A stretch of DNA of 50,197 nt from Azospirillum sp. TSO35-2 (GTDB taxonomy: Bacteria; Pseudomonadota; Alphaproteobacteria; Azospirillales; Azospirillaceae), in NCBI RefSeq assembly GCF_003116095.1, contig NZ_LGRA01000021.1, positions 2,035,832 to 2,086,028 on the forward strand, given 5' to 3'. Shown here piece by piece: positions 8,287 through 17,881 of this stretch. Under the pieces are notes generated by a model. It made no database searches. It saw only the letters and a list, made by a program, of their open reading frames with translations, and was not told the DNA's origin. The position numbers were made by a program, and so were the translations under genes. Position 1 is the stretch's first letter. Each line of letters begins with the position of its first letter.

Positions 8287-10803
8287 ATGACCGTCTGCCT
8301 CCATTGCGGGCAAGAGCTGGGCGAGGGTGTCGGCGCGGGGGCTGCGGCCCCGGCGTCCGGCGCGTCCGCGACCACCGCCTCCGATGGGGCGGGCCCCTTC
8401 TGCTGCACCGGTTGCGCCGCCGCCTACGACCTCGTCCGCGGGCTTGGGCTGGAGCGCTATTACGAGCGCCGCAGCGTCGACCCCACCGCCCGCCCGCTGC
8501 GTCCCGACGACGCCCCGGCGGTCGATTACGAGCCGCACGCGCGCGACGAGGCCGACGGCTCGCGCTGCCTGCACCTGATGGTCGACGGCATGCAGTGCGC
8601 CGCCTGTGTCTGGCTGATCGAATCGGCGCTGAACCGCCGCGCCGGCGTGGCGCAGGCACGGATGAACATGACCACGCGCCGGCTGACCGTGCGCTGGGAC
8701 CCCAAGGCGACCGACGCCAACGAGCTGGTCGGCACCGTCGCGCAGCTCGGCTATCGCGCCGTGCCCTTCGACCCCGACCGGCTGGGCGGCGCCCAGGCCA
8801 AGGGCGAGAAGGAGCTGCTGCGGGCGATGGCGGTCGCCGGCTTCGCCATGGGCAACGTCATGCTGCTGTCGGTGTCGGTGTGGGCCGGCCACAGCCAGGG
8901 CATGGGCACCGCCACCCGCGACCTGATGCACTGGGTGTCGGCGCTGATCTGCATGCCGGCCATCGCCTACGCGCTGCGTCCGTTCGCGCGCTCGGCCTTC
9001 GGCGCGCTGCGGCACGGCCGCACCAACATGGACGTGCCGATCACCATCGGCGTCCTGCTCGCCACCGGCATGAGCCTGTTCGAGACGATCCACAGCGGCG
9101 AACACGCCTATTTCGACGGCGCGGTGATGCTGCTGTTCTTCCTGCTGATCGGGCGCTACCTCGACCAGCGGGCGCGCGGCCGGGCGCGCTCGGCGGCGGA
9201 GCAGCTTCTGGGCCTGCGCGCCAACGCGGTCACCATCCTGCGCGAGGACGGCACCAGCGCCGTGGTCGCGCCGGAGCAGGTCACCCCCGGCAGCACCGTC
9301 CTGGTGGCGGCCGGCGAGCGCATCCCGATCGACGGCCGGGTGGCCGACGGCGTCTCCGACCTCGACACCGCGCTGATCACCGGCGAGACGGTGCCGGGCG
9401 CCGCACGCCCGGGCGACCAGGTCTTCGCCGGCACCCTCAACCTGACGGCGCCGCTGCGCCTGACCGTCACCGCGGTGGGCGAGGGGACGCTGCTGGCCGA
9501 GATCGTGCGATTGATGGAGGTGGCCGAACAGGGCCGCGCCAAATACGTCGCCATCGCCGACCGGGTGTCGCGGCTCTACGCCCCGGTCGTGCATCTGACC
9601 GCGCTGACCACCTTCGCCGCCTGGATGTTGCTGGGCGCGGCGGTGTGGCAGGACGCGCTGATGAACGCCATCGCCGTTCTGATCATCACCTGCCCGTGCG
9701 CGCTGGCGCTGGCGGTGCCGGTGGTGCAGGTGATCGCCAGCGGCCGGCTGATGCGCCAGGGCACCCTGCTGAAGAGCCCGACCGCGCTGGAGCGGCTGGC
9801 CGCCATCGACACGGTGGTGTTCGACAAGACCGGCACCCTGACCGAAGGGCGGCCGGTGCCGCAGCTCGACGGCATCGGCGACGAGGAGCTGGCGCTGGCG
9901 GCCTCGCTGGCCGGGGCCAGCCGCCACCCGCTGGCCCGCGCGCTGGCCGCCGCCCTGCCGGGCGTGCCGGTGGCGTCGGGCGTGCGCGAGATCGCCGGCG
10001 CCGGTCTGGCGCTCGACACCCCCGCCGGCGAGGTCCGGCTGGGCAGCCGCCGCTTCACCGGCGCGCCGCTCGAGGCGGAAGACGCCGCCGGGCCCGAGCT
10101 GTGGCTGGCCCGCCCGGGCGTGGCGCCGCTGCGGATCACCTTCCTCGACGCGCCGCGTCCGGACGCGGCGGCGGTGGTCGCGGCGCTGACGGCGCGCGGC
10201 CTGCAGGTGCGGCTGCTGTCCGGCGACCGCCGCGGCGCCGTGGCGGCGGTGGCGGAGCGGCTGGGCATCGCCGACTGGAGGGCCGAGCAGACCCCGGCGG
10301 ACAAGACCGCGGCGCTGGCCGAACTGGCGGCGCAGGGCCGCACCGTGCTGATGGTCGGCGACGGGCTGAACGACGCGCCGGCGCTGGCCGCCGCCGCGGT
10401 GTCGATGTCGCCGTCGACCGCGGTCGACGTCAGCCAGACCGCCGCCGACGTGCTGTTCCAGGGTCGCCTGCTGCGCCCGATCGTCGAGGCGGTGGAGGTT
10501 GCCCGCCGCTCCGGCCGTCTGGTCCGGCAGAATTTCGGCATCGCGCTGGTCTACAACCTGTGCGCCGTGCCGCTTGCGATGGGCGGGATGCTGACGCCGC
10601 TGCTGGCCGCGCTGGCCATGTCGTCGTCGTCGCTGATCGTCATTCTGAACGCGCTGCGGCTGGCCCGCGGCGTGGTGGTGAAGGACCTGCCGCTTAAGGA
10701 TTTGGCTGATGGACGAGCTTCTGTATCTGATCGCGATCGCGCTCAGCCTGGGCGGGCTGGGGCTGGCGGCCTTTCTGTGGGCGCTGAAGTCCGGCCAGTT
10801 TGA
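8287..10803 (+). CDS. ccoI: Copper-transporting P1B-type ATPase FixI/CcoI
   Basis: An 838-residue copper pump that supplies CuB to the cbb3 oxidase. In order: a FixI-type N-terminal zinc-ribbon-like part (CLHCG near residue 5 and FCCTGC near 40), a heavy-metal-associated domain with GMQCAACVWL (CxxC), membrane helices, the metal-site motif CPCALALAVP, the phosphorylation motif DKTGTLTEG, and the hinge motif GDGLNDAPALAAA. The last 31 codons (after VVKDLPLKDLAD) overlap ccoS in another frame: the gene stops 95 bp inside it, which is unusual, and the extension looks unlike the family C-terminus. A late frameshift or a real overlap both remain possible. Confidence 0.93.
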   Translation: MTVCLHCGQELGEGVGAGAAAPASGASATTASDGAGPFCCTGCAAAYDLVRGLGLERYYERRSVDPTARPLRPDDAPAVDYEPHARDEADGSRCLHLMVDGMQCAACVWLIESALNRRAGVAQARMNMTTRRLTVRWDPKATDANELVGTVAQLGYRAVPFDPDRLGGAQAKGEKELLRAMAVAGFAMGNVMLLSVSVWAGHSQGMGTATRDLMHWVSALICMPAIAYALRPFARSAFGALRHGRTNMDVPITIGVLLATGMSLFETIHSGEHAYFDGAVMLLFFLLIGRYLDQRARGRARSAAEQLLGLRANAVTILREDGTSAVVAPEQVTPGSTVLVAAGERIPIDGRVADGVSDLDTALITGETVPGAARPGDQVFAGTLNLTAPLRLTVTAVGEGTLLAEIVRLMEVAEQGRAKYVAIADRVSRLYAPVVHLTALTTFAAWMLLGAAVWQDALMNAIAVLIITCPCALALAVPVVQVIASGRLMRQGTLLKSPTALERLAAIDTVVFDKTGTLTEGRPVPQLDGIGDEELALAASLAGASRHPLARALAAALPGVPVASGVREIAGAGLALDTPAGEVRLGSRRFTGAPLEAEDAAGPELWLARPGVAPLRITFLDAPRPDAAAVVAALTARGLQVRLLSGDRRGAVAAVAERLGIADWRAEQTPADKTAALAELAAQGRTVLMVGDGLNDAPALAAAAVSMSPSTAVDVSQTAADVLFQGRLLRPIVEAVEVARRSGRLVRQNFGIALVYNLCAVPLAMGGMLTPLLAALAMSSSSLIVILNALRLARGVVVKDLPLKDLADGRASVSDRDRAQPGRAGAGGLSVGAEVRPV

Positions 10804-10912
10804 CGATCTCGACGGCGCGGCGCACCGCGTGCTGTTCGACGACGACCTGCCGCCGCCGCCGCGCGCCGAGGCCCGGCCGGCGACGGGGCCGCAGCCCGCG
10901 CCGCGGCAATAG
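10709..10912 (+). CDS. ccoS: cbb3 oxidase maturation protein CcoS
   Basis: A 67-residue protein with one N-terminal hydrophobic helix (MDELLYLIAIALSLGGLGLA) followed by the CcoS signature FLWALKSGQFDDLDGAAHRVL, then a Pro/Ala-rich tail. CcoS is needed for heme and copper insertion into CcoN. The start ATG is in a TGATG context at 10707-10711, but in this sequence that TGA is not in the ccoI frame. It ends the ccoHIS cluster; the FNR-type regulator follows after about 107 bp. Confidence 0.93.
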   Translation: MDELLYLIAIALSLGGLGLAAFLWALKSGQFDDLDGAAHRVLFDDDLPPPPRAEARPATGPQPAPRQ

Positions 10913-11019
10913 TCCCAAACGCGGTATGGGCAAAGAAAAGGTTGTATGCGTGCGAGGTTGCGATTCTCCGCGATTGCCACCAATATGGGCCCATGCAGCA
11001 TGAGAGGCTGGGTTCGTCC

Positions 11020-11757
11020 ATGCCACCTTTCGATATGGCCCGCGCTCGGGAAAAGAGCGGTTCGACGGATATGAATCCCTGCGGGGCCTGTCCCGTGCGC
11101 AGCCTGACGGTCTGCGCCGCCTTGGACCAGGAAGAGGTGCGCCGTCTCGCCGACATTCTGCAGAACGTCCGCGTCGACGCCGGCCACACCCTGTTCGCCG
11201 AGGGGGACAGCGCCGACGCGCTCTACAACGTCACCTCCGGCACGGTAAAGCTGTACAAGCTGCTGCCCGACGGCCGGCGCCAGATCACCGGCTTCCTGGT
11301 GACCGGCGATTTCCTCGGCCTGTCGGTCAACGAAAGCTACGCCTACACCGCCGAGACGGTGACCAGCGCCTCGCTCTGCCGCTTCCCGCGCAAGAAGATC
11401 GACGCGCTGCTGGAGGAATTCCCCAAGATGCAGCGGCGCCTGTTCTCGATGGCGTCGAACGAGCTGGCGGCGGCGCAGGACCAGATGCTGCTGCTGGGCC
11501 GCAAGACGGCGAAGGAGAAGATCTGCTCCTTCCTGCTGATGCTGTCGCAGCGCGCCGCCCGGCGCGGGCATAAGGAAAACCCCGTCTTCGTGCCGATGAG
11601 CCGCGCCGACATCGCCGATTACCTGGGCCTGACCACCGAAACCGTCAGCCGCACCTTCACGCAGTTGAAGACGGTCGGGGTGATCTCGTTGCAGGAAGGC
11701 AACAAGGTCCTGATCGCCGACCTCGACGCGATGTACGACCTCGCCGAAGGGGCGTGA
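11020..11757 (+). CDS. FNR-type oxygen-sensing Crp/Fnr regulator
   Basis: A 245-residue transcription factor with an N-terminal Cys cluster, cyclic-nucleotide-like beta roll and C-terminal winged HTH. C21, C24 and C32 (NPCGACPVRSLTVC, C-x2-C-x7-C) plus the central Cys in ASLCRFPRK provide four candidate ligands for an oxygen-labile [4Fe-4S] cluster. The recognition helix has ETVSR, the E-x-x-S-R set that reads TTGA half-sites, so the boxes at 3854 and 7548 are plausible targets. Start choice is uncertain: ATGs at 10993, 11020 and 11035 are all in frame; 11020 has GAGAGG upstream. It is the likely direct activator of the neighbouring cco genes (FnrN/FnrL/AadR type). Confidence 0.92.
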   Translation: MPPFDMARAREKSGSTDMNPCGACPVRSLTVCAALDQEEVRRLADILQNVRVDAGHTLFAEGDSADALYNVTSGTVKLYKLLPDGRRQITGFLVTGDFLGLSVNESYAYTAETVTSASLCRFPRKKIDALLEEFPKMQRRLFSMASNELAAAQDQMLLLGRKTAKEKICSFLLMLSQRAARRGHKENPVFVPMSRADIADYLGLTTETVSRTFTQLKTVGVISLQEGNKVLIADLDAMYDLAEGA

Positions 11758-11790
11758 GCGTCGTCGCGCTTTGGCGAAGTGCGGCCGTGT

Positions 11791-11949
11791 TCGGCAAGAT
11801 CGACACGGATGTCACGGATTAAAACACGGATTTCACGGATGTTTTCCCAGCACAGTGTTGGCCTCAAGCCAAGCAAGCACTGAGCGAAGGCAATAAAAAA
11901 CCGTGGAATCCGTGTCTAAATCCGTGACATCCGTGTCAATATTGCCCGA
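11791..11949. repeat. 159-bp palindromic element with nested hairpin
   Basis: The arms 11802-11838 and 11901-11937 are inverted copies of about 37 nt with few mismatches, built from short repeats of the type CACGGAT; with one gap the pairing extends out to about 11791 and 11949. The inner 60 bp holds a second hairpin (CAGTG-TTGGC, loop, GCCAA...CACTG). The element is much less GC-rich than its surroundings and lies between the convergent fnr-like gene and ctaA, where it could act as a two-way terminator. It resembles a MITE or dispersed repeat, but no second copy lies in this window. Confidence 0.8.
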
Positions 11950-11975
11950 CGACGCGAGTCGTCTTCAAGACTCCG

Positions 11976-13049
11976 TCACCCCCGCACCACCGGCCGCAGC
12001 TCGAACAGCAGCCAGACCAGCATCGACACCACCAGGATGGCGCCGGCCTGATGGGCGGCGGCAACCGGAATCCACACCACCGTCAGCAGCGTGGTGATGC
12101 CCAGCGCGATCTGCACCAGAACCATCGCGCCGGTCGCCATTGCGGCGCGGCTGGCGCGTCCGGGCAGGCGGGCGAGCAGGACGCGGGCCGACAGCGCCAG
12201 CACCACCAGACCGCTCAGCAGCGCCAGCACGCGGTGGATCAGCTGGATCGCCGCGGTGTTCTCGACCGGGTTGATCCACCAGGGGGTCAGCGTGTCGACC
12301 TCCGGCGGGATCCAGTGGCCGGCCATCAGCGGGAAGGTGTTGTAGGCGAAACCGGCGTCCGACCCGGCGACGAAGGCGCCCCAGACGATGGTGACGCCGA
12401 CCAGCGCCAGCGCCCAGCGGGCGTGACGGCGCAGGGTCGCCGATTCCGGCCGCCAGCCGGCCAGCGGCAGCGGGTCGAGCAGCCCCAGCGCGGTGCGCAG
12501 CAGCAACCCGTAGATCAGGATCGCCATGCTGAGATGCAGCGCCAGCCGGTAATGGCTGACGTTGGGCTGGTCGACCAGACCACTCTTCACCATGAACCAG
12601 CCGATGCCGCCCTGCAGCCCGCCCAGCAGGAACAGGCCGGCCAGCTTCGGCCACAGGTCGGGGGCGATGCGGCCCTGGAACCAGAAACGCAGGAACGGGA
12701 TCAGGAACACGACGCCGATCAGCTGGCCCCACAGCCGGTGGAACCACTCCCACCAGAAGATCGACTGGAAGCCGGCCAGATCCATGTGGCTGTTGTAAAT
12801 GCGGAACTCCGGCGTGCCCTTGTAGAGGTCGAAGACGCGGTGCCACTCCGCCTCCGACAAGGGCGGCAGGATGCCGATCAACGGCTTCCATTCCACCATC
12901 GACAGGCCCGATTCGGTCAGTCGGGTGATGGCGCCGATCACCGCCATGGCCAGCACCATTGCGGCGCAGACCAGCAGCCAGAGGGCGAGCGGCCGGTTCG
13001 GGGTGACGGACGAGGGGGCGGCGAGGCTGTCGGTTGCGTAGGCGGTCAA
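11976..13049 (-). CDS. ctaA: Heme A synthase, COX15/CtaA family
   Basis: A 357-residue membrane protein that oxidises heme O to heme A. It has about eight TM helices and the COX15-type residues: AITRLTESGLSMVEWKPLIG after the first helix, FQSIFWWEWFHRLWGQLIG (two invariant His region), and HRVLALLSGLV near the C-terminus for the second heme site. The length matches alphaproteobacterial type 2 CtaA. cbb3 oxidase does not use heme A, so this gene serves an aa3-type oxidase elsewhere; its position here is a respiratory neighbourhood rather than one operon. Convergent with the FNR gene. Confidence 0.95.
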   Translation of the reverse strand: MTAYATDSLAAPSSVTPNRPLALWLLVCAAMVLAMAVIGAITRLTESGLSMVEWKPLIGILPPLSEAEWHRVFDLYKGTPEFRIYNSHMDLAGFQSIFWWEWFHRLWGQLIGVVFLIPFLRFWFQGRIAPDLWPKLAGLFLLGGLQGGIGWFMVKSGLVDQPNVSHYRLALHLSMAILIYGLLLRTALGLLDPLPLAGWRPESATLRRHARWALALVGVTIVWGAFVAGSDAGFAYNTFPLMAGHWIPPEVDTLTPWWINPVENTAAIQLIHRVLALLSGLVVLALSARVLLARLPGRASRAAMATGAMVLVQIALGITTLLTVVWIPVAAAHQAGAILVVSMLVWLLFELRPVVRG

Positions 13050-13145
13050 GGCGGCATTCCGGAGCGCTGCGGTGGGATGTTCGCCAATGTGGGGCGAACA
13101 TCCCGTCGCGTCAAACGCCCCGTGCCGTCCATACGGCGTCGGGGG

Positions 13146-13640
13146 TCAGGCGTCCACGCCTTCGGTGCCGACGCTGCCCTGCGCCTGGGCGGTCTGGCCC
13201 TGGAACAGCGCCGACTCGGCGGCGCGGCGGGCGACCAGCCCCGGAAGCTGCGTCTTCACCCCGTTGACGGTGGCGTAGACCCAGCGCCCGAACTGGCCGG
13301 CGGCCCCGGCATAGTCGCCGGCGTTCAGCATCTTCAACAAGGTGGAGGATTGCAGGCTGCCGGCGCCCAGATTGAACACGAAGGAGGCGAGCGCGCCGCG
13401 CTGGTCGTCGTTCAGCGCCACCGTGACGAGCGCGTCGACATGGCCGGCCGCCGCGGTCAGGTCGCTGGCCAGGAAGGCGTTGGCTTGGTCGGCGGTGATG
13501 GTCTGGCCCATCGACACCCCCGCGGTGTGGCCGTAGCCGATGGTCGGCACGCCCGCCGGGCAGAGATAGGCCTTGAGGTACAGGCCCTCGAAATGCTTCA
13601 CGAGATCGACCGCCGCTTGGCAAACCGGCTTGGTGGTCAT
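13146..13640 (-). CDS. GH24 lysozyme (phage T4/P21 endolysin type)
   Basis: A 164-residue muramidase. The catalytic triad spacing E-x8-C-x5-T is visible in FEGLYLKAYLCPAGVPTIGY, i.e. Glu, Cys (in place of the T4 Asp, as in many P21-like endolysins) and Thr, followed by GYGHT. There is no clear signal peptide, so export would need a holin or another route. ATG 13640 (MTTKPVC) has GGGAG upstream and is preferred over a start 69 nt earlier. The C-terminus ends with a Gln/Gly-rich tail. A small one-TM gene lies upstream on the same strand, so this may be a phage lysis remnant. Confidence 0.88.
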   Translation of the reverse strand: MTTKPVCQAAVDLVKHFEGLYLKAYLCPAGVPTIGYGHTAGVSMGQTITADQANAFLASDLTAAAGHVDALVTVALNDDQRGALASFVFNLGAGSLQSSTLLKMLNAGDYAGAAGQFGRWVYATVNGVKTQLPGLVARRAAESALFQGQTAQAQGSVGTEGVDA

Positions 13641-13791
13641 GACTGGGGACTCCCGAATGGCGCGTCGGGCGGTCTTGTCCCGCCCGCATCGGGGGCGATG
13701 GTAGGGCAAACACTCGTCATGCGGGAAGAGGCGATTGCAAACCGTCGCAATTGGTCATAACCGCCGTCGTGCGGCGACGCGCCCGGACCGG

Positions 13792-13974
13792 TCAGGGTGA
13801 CAGGTTCTGCGCCGCGCCGAACAGGACGAACAGGGCGAACAACAGCGCGAACAGGCCGGCGATGGTGGTGAACTCCAGCAGTGCCTCGGTCAGTCGGCAC
13901 ACGCGCTCCTGCCGGCGTTGCCGCCTCGCAGGTTCGTGATCGGTCCAGGACTTCACCTCATGCTCGGCCATCAT
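13792..13974 (-). CDS. Small one-TM protein, possible holin-like partner
   Basis: A 60-residue protein. The first half is charged and polar (HEVKSWTDHEPARRQRRQE); the second half is one long hydrophobic segment (about 34-55, EFTTIAGLFALLFALFVLFG). AGGAGG lies 5 nt before the first of two adjacent ATGs, so translation is well supported. It is 151 bp upstream of the lysozyme gene on the same strand, which suggests a lysis-cassette role (class III-like holin or spanin-like anchor), but no known holin family can be recognised. Confidence 0.65.
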   Translation of the reverse strand: MMAEHEVKSWTDHEPARRQRRQERVCRLTEALLEFTTIAGLFALLFALFVLFGAAQNLSP

Positions 13975-14227
13975 GGCGCCCTCCTGCGATCCGGTGATTT
14001 CGCTAAAATTTTATCTATTGCGGAGTGGCAGCGCTGTGACGGCAATCACAGGCACGCAAGCACGAGCGCCGTCAGTCACCGGGAGACCGCCGGACGTGTG
14101 ACCCTTTCAAGAAATCTCGCGTTCGGCCCAGCGGGGCCGTGGCAGAGAAGATCAATGAAAATCAGTGGCTTGCTCATCGGGTCGCTCAACTGCCCTCGAC
14201 ATTCGCGACAAATTCCGGAACGAGCCC
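13975..14227. other. Intergenic region upstream of groES
   Basis: No convincing gene. It contains an AT-rich stretch (AAAATTTTATCTATT near 14003) that could hold the promoter of the leftward small membrane-protein gene. A possible 25-codon frame at 14155-14232 (MKISGLLIGSL) has only a weak purine stretch upstream and overlaps the groESL promoter, so it is not called. Confidence 0.5.
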
Positions 14228-14253
14228 CTTGAATCCAAAATCGCCTTCCATTA
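14228..14253 (+). promoter_or_regulatory. Heat-shock sigma-32-like promoter of groESL
   Basis: CTTGAA (14228-14233), a 14-nt spacer and CCATTA (14248-14253) fit the RpoH pattern CTTGAA-N(11-16)-CCCCATnTA in most positions. It lies 6 bp before the CIRCE element, so RpoH activation and HrcA repression may act on the same start region. Confidence 0.55.
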
Positions 14254-14258
14254 GCTGT

Positions 14259-14285
14259 CTGGCACTCACCGGGGGTGAGTGCTAA
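14259..14285 (+). promoter_or_regulatory. CIRCE element (HrcA operator)
   Basis: CTGGCACTC, a 9-nt spacer and GAGTGCTAA match the CIRCE consensus TTAGCACTC-N9-GAGTGCTAA with two mismatches in the left arm only. It lies 59 bp upstream of groES and marks HrcA control. Confidence 0.93.
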
Positions 14286-14344
14286 CAGCCGCCGCCCCTG
14301 GAAAATCATCTGTCAGAACCAAGCCTTTCCAAGGAGGCCTCGCC

Positions 14345-14635
14345 ATGAAGTTCCGTCCGCTGCACGACCGCGTCGTCGTCAAGCGTCTGGAGTCCGACAC
14401 CAAGACCAAGGGCGGGATCATCATCCCCGACACCGCGAAGGAAAAGCCGCAGGAAGGCGAGATCATCGCCGTCGGTCCGGGCGCTCGCGACGAGTCGGGC
14501 AAGATCGTTGCGCTGGACGTCAAGGCCGGTGATCGCATCCTGTTCGGCAAGTGGTCGGGGACCGAAGTGAAGATCGAAGGCCAGGATTTCCTGATCATGA
14601 AGGAATCCGACATCATGGGCATCATCGAGGCCTAA
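14345..14635 (+). CDS. groES: Co-chaperonin GroES
   Basis: A 96-residue 10-kDa chaperonin cap. MKFRPLHDRVVVKRLE at the N-terminus, the mobile loop KTKGGIIIPDTAKEKPQEG that contacts GroEL, and the C-terminal strand FLIMKESDIMGIIEA are all typical. AAGGAGG precedes the ATG. It is controlled by the CIRCE element and groEL follows after 51 bp, so it is the first gene of a bicistronic groESL operon. Confidence 0.98.
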   Translation: MKFRPLHDRVVVKRLESDTKTKGGIIIPDTAKEKPQEGEIIAVGPGARDESGKIVALDVKAGDRILFGKWSGTEVKIEGQDFLIMKESDIMGIIEA

Positions 14636-14686
14636 GTCCTCGGCTCATACATCCTTCGACATTTCGACATTCAGAGGAATCGAGAC

Positions 14687-16330
<1,644 letters not shown>

Positions 16331-16362
16331 TCAGCCCGGTCATCGATCCGTTCTTTGGTTCG

Positions 16363-16396
16363 GAAAGGGGCGCCTCCGCAAGGGGGCGCCTTTTTT
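16363..16396 (+). terminator. Rho-independent terminator of groESL
   Basis: AAGGGGCGCC and GGCGCCTTTT form a stem (two G-U pairs in RNA) closed by a short loop, followed by six T residues at 16391-16396. Confidence 0.85.
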
Positions 16397-16587
16397 CGTC
16401 GGGAGCGCCTGTTCGGACGGCGCTGCGCCGCCACGCGGCTGTCGCCAACCCTTTACGCCGCCGAAATGTCAAGCCGAACTCCGCCTTGCTTTGGGGCGGG
16501 CGCCTCCCAATAATCCGCCCTCCCGCCGAGGCCCCCGACCGGGGCCGCCGGCCGCATTCTCCAGTATTTTGAACGAGGGCCTGTTCC

Positions 16588-16950
16588 ATGCGCTCCTTCG
16601 AGGGCCAGCATTCCGACAACGTCGCCATCAAGCGCAGCCGCGAGGAGAAGCAGCGTCAGCTGGTTCAGCTCAAGGAGCAGCTGGCGACGCTGAAAGCCCA
16701 CGCGGCCCCCGCCATCCGTGAAGCGCTGGTCAAGCGCATCACCGAACTCGACGCCGAACTGCGCCAGCCCGCCAAGCCGCCCCGCGAGGGCCGTGACGGC
16801 CGCGACGGCGGCCGCGAGGATGGTCCCCGCCACCAGCGCCGCGAATCCCGGCCCAGCGTCTTCCGCGCCGAGGATGGCGCCGCCGAGCGTGCGTCCAGCG
16901 CCGCCAGCGCGGCGTCGGCCGTGTTCGCCTCGCCGCGCCGGCGCAGCTGA
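16588..16950 (+). CDS. Small Ala/Arg-rich coiled-coil protein, unknown
   Basis: A 120-residue protein without a recognised family. Residues about 14-60 (SREEKQRQLVQLKEQL... ITELDAELRQ) form a likely coiled coil; the remainder is low-complexity and rich in Arg, Gly, Asp, Ala and Ser, ending SPRRRS, so it is probably disordered and basic. The ATG follows a weak purine stretch. The EamA transporter begins 13 bp after its stop, which suggests co-transcription. Function cannot be named; a nucleic-acid or ribosome-associated role is only a guess from charge. Confidence 0.6.
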   Translation: MRSFEGQHSDNVAIKRSREEKQRQLVQLKEQLATLKAHAAPAIREALVKRITELDAELRQPAKPPREGRDGRDGGREDGPRHQRRESRPSVFRAEDGAAERASSAASAASAVFASPRRRS

Positions 16951-16963
16951 GGACGCACGCGCC

Positions 16964-17881
16964 ATGGCCGCCGACCGCGTCGCCTCCGCCAAAGGACACC
17001 GCCTCGCCGATCAGGCCTGGCTGTTGATGACGTTGCCGCCCCTGTTCTGGGCCGGCAACGCGGTTTTGGGGCGCGCGGTCGCCGGATCGGTGCCGCCGAT
17101 CGGGCTGGCCTTCTGGCGCTGGTGCCTGGGCATGCTGATCGTGCTGCCCTTCGCCTGGCCGCACCTGCGCCACGACCTGACGCCGCTGCTGGTGCGCTGG
17201 AAGAGCGTGCTGCTGCTCGGAACCCTCGGCATCGGCGTCTACAACACCTTCCAGTACATCGCGCTGAACACGACGACCGCGCTGAACTGCGTGATGCTGC
17301 AGTCGTCGATGCCGGTGATGATCGTCCTGATGAGCGTCATCCTGTTCCGCGACCGGGTCGGGGCGATGCAGGGGCTGGGCATCGCCGTGTCGCTGGTCGG
17401 GGCGGCGACGCTGATCTCCCACGGCGATCCGCAGACCCTGCTGGGGCTGGAACTGAACGCCGGCGACGTCTGGATGCTGTCGGCGGTGGTGGTCTACGCC
17501 GCCTACACCACGCTGCTGCGCCGCAGGCCGGCGATCCACGGGCTGAGCTTCGTCGTCGTCACCTTCGCCATCGGCGCGGTGGAACTGCTGCCCTTCTATC
17601 TGTGGGAAACCGCCGCCGGCCATCCGGTCCAGGCCAGCGCGATCACCGCCCTGGCGGTCGGTTACACCGTGCTGTTCCCGTCGATCGCCGCCTACCTGTG
17701 CTTCAACCGGGCGGTGGAACTGCTCGGCCCCAACACCGCCGGGCTCGCCATCCATCTGGTGCCGGTCTTCGGCAGCCTGCTGGCCATCCTGTTCCTGGGC
17801 GAGCAGCCGCACCTGTACCACGGCTTCGGCATCGCCCTGATCGCCGCCGGCATCGTGCTGGCCACCCGCCGGCGGACCTGA
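16964..17881 (+). CDS. EamA/DMT-family transporter
   Basis: A 305-residue inner membrane protein of the drug/metabolite transporter superfamily with two EamA repeats and about ten TM helices. Family marks are PLFWAGNAVLGRAVAGSVPP in helix 1, NTTTALNCVMLQSSMPVMI in the first repeat, and FPSIAAYLCFNRAVELLGPN followed by LVPVFGSLLAILFLGEQPHLYHGFG in the second. The frame is open upstream to 16718 but ATG 16964 starts a normal family N-terminus. The exported substrate is not predictable. Confidence 0.92.
   Translation: MAADRVASAKGHRLADQAWLLMTLPPLFWAGNAVLGRAVAGSVPPIGLAFWRWCLGMLIVLPFAWPHLRHDLTPLLVRWKSVLLLGTLGIGVYNTFQYIALNTTTALNCVMLQSSMPVMIVLMSVILFRDRVGAMQGLGIAVSLVGAATLISHGDPQTLLGLELNAGDVWMLSAVVVYAAYTTLLRRRPAIHGLSFVVVTFAIGAVELLPFYLWETAAGHPVQASAITALAVGYTVLFPSIAAYLCFNRAVELLGPNTAGLAIHLVPVFGSLLAILFLGEQPHLYHGFGIALIAAGIVLATRRRT

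Noticed and set aside
4063..11571. A continuous minus-strand open frame of about 2500 codons opposite the cco genes
   Set aside because: Composition is rich in Arg, Gln, His and Gly as expected for the antisense of GC-rich coding DNA, and the plus strand holds well-known cco genes throughout.
14155..14232. 25-codon frame MKISGLLIGSL before groES
   Set aside because: Weak ribosome binding site and overlap with the groESL promoter elements.
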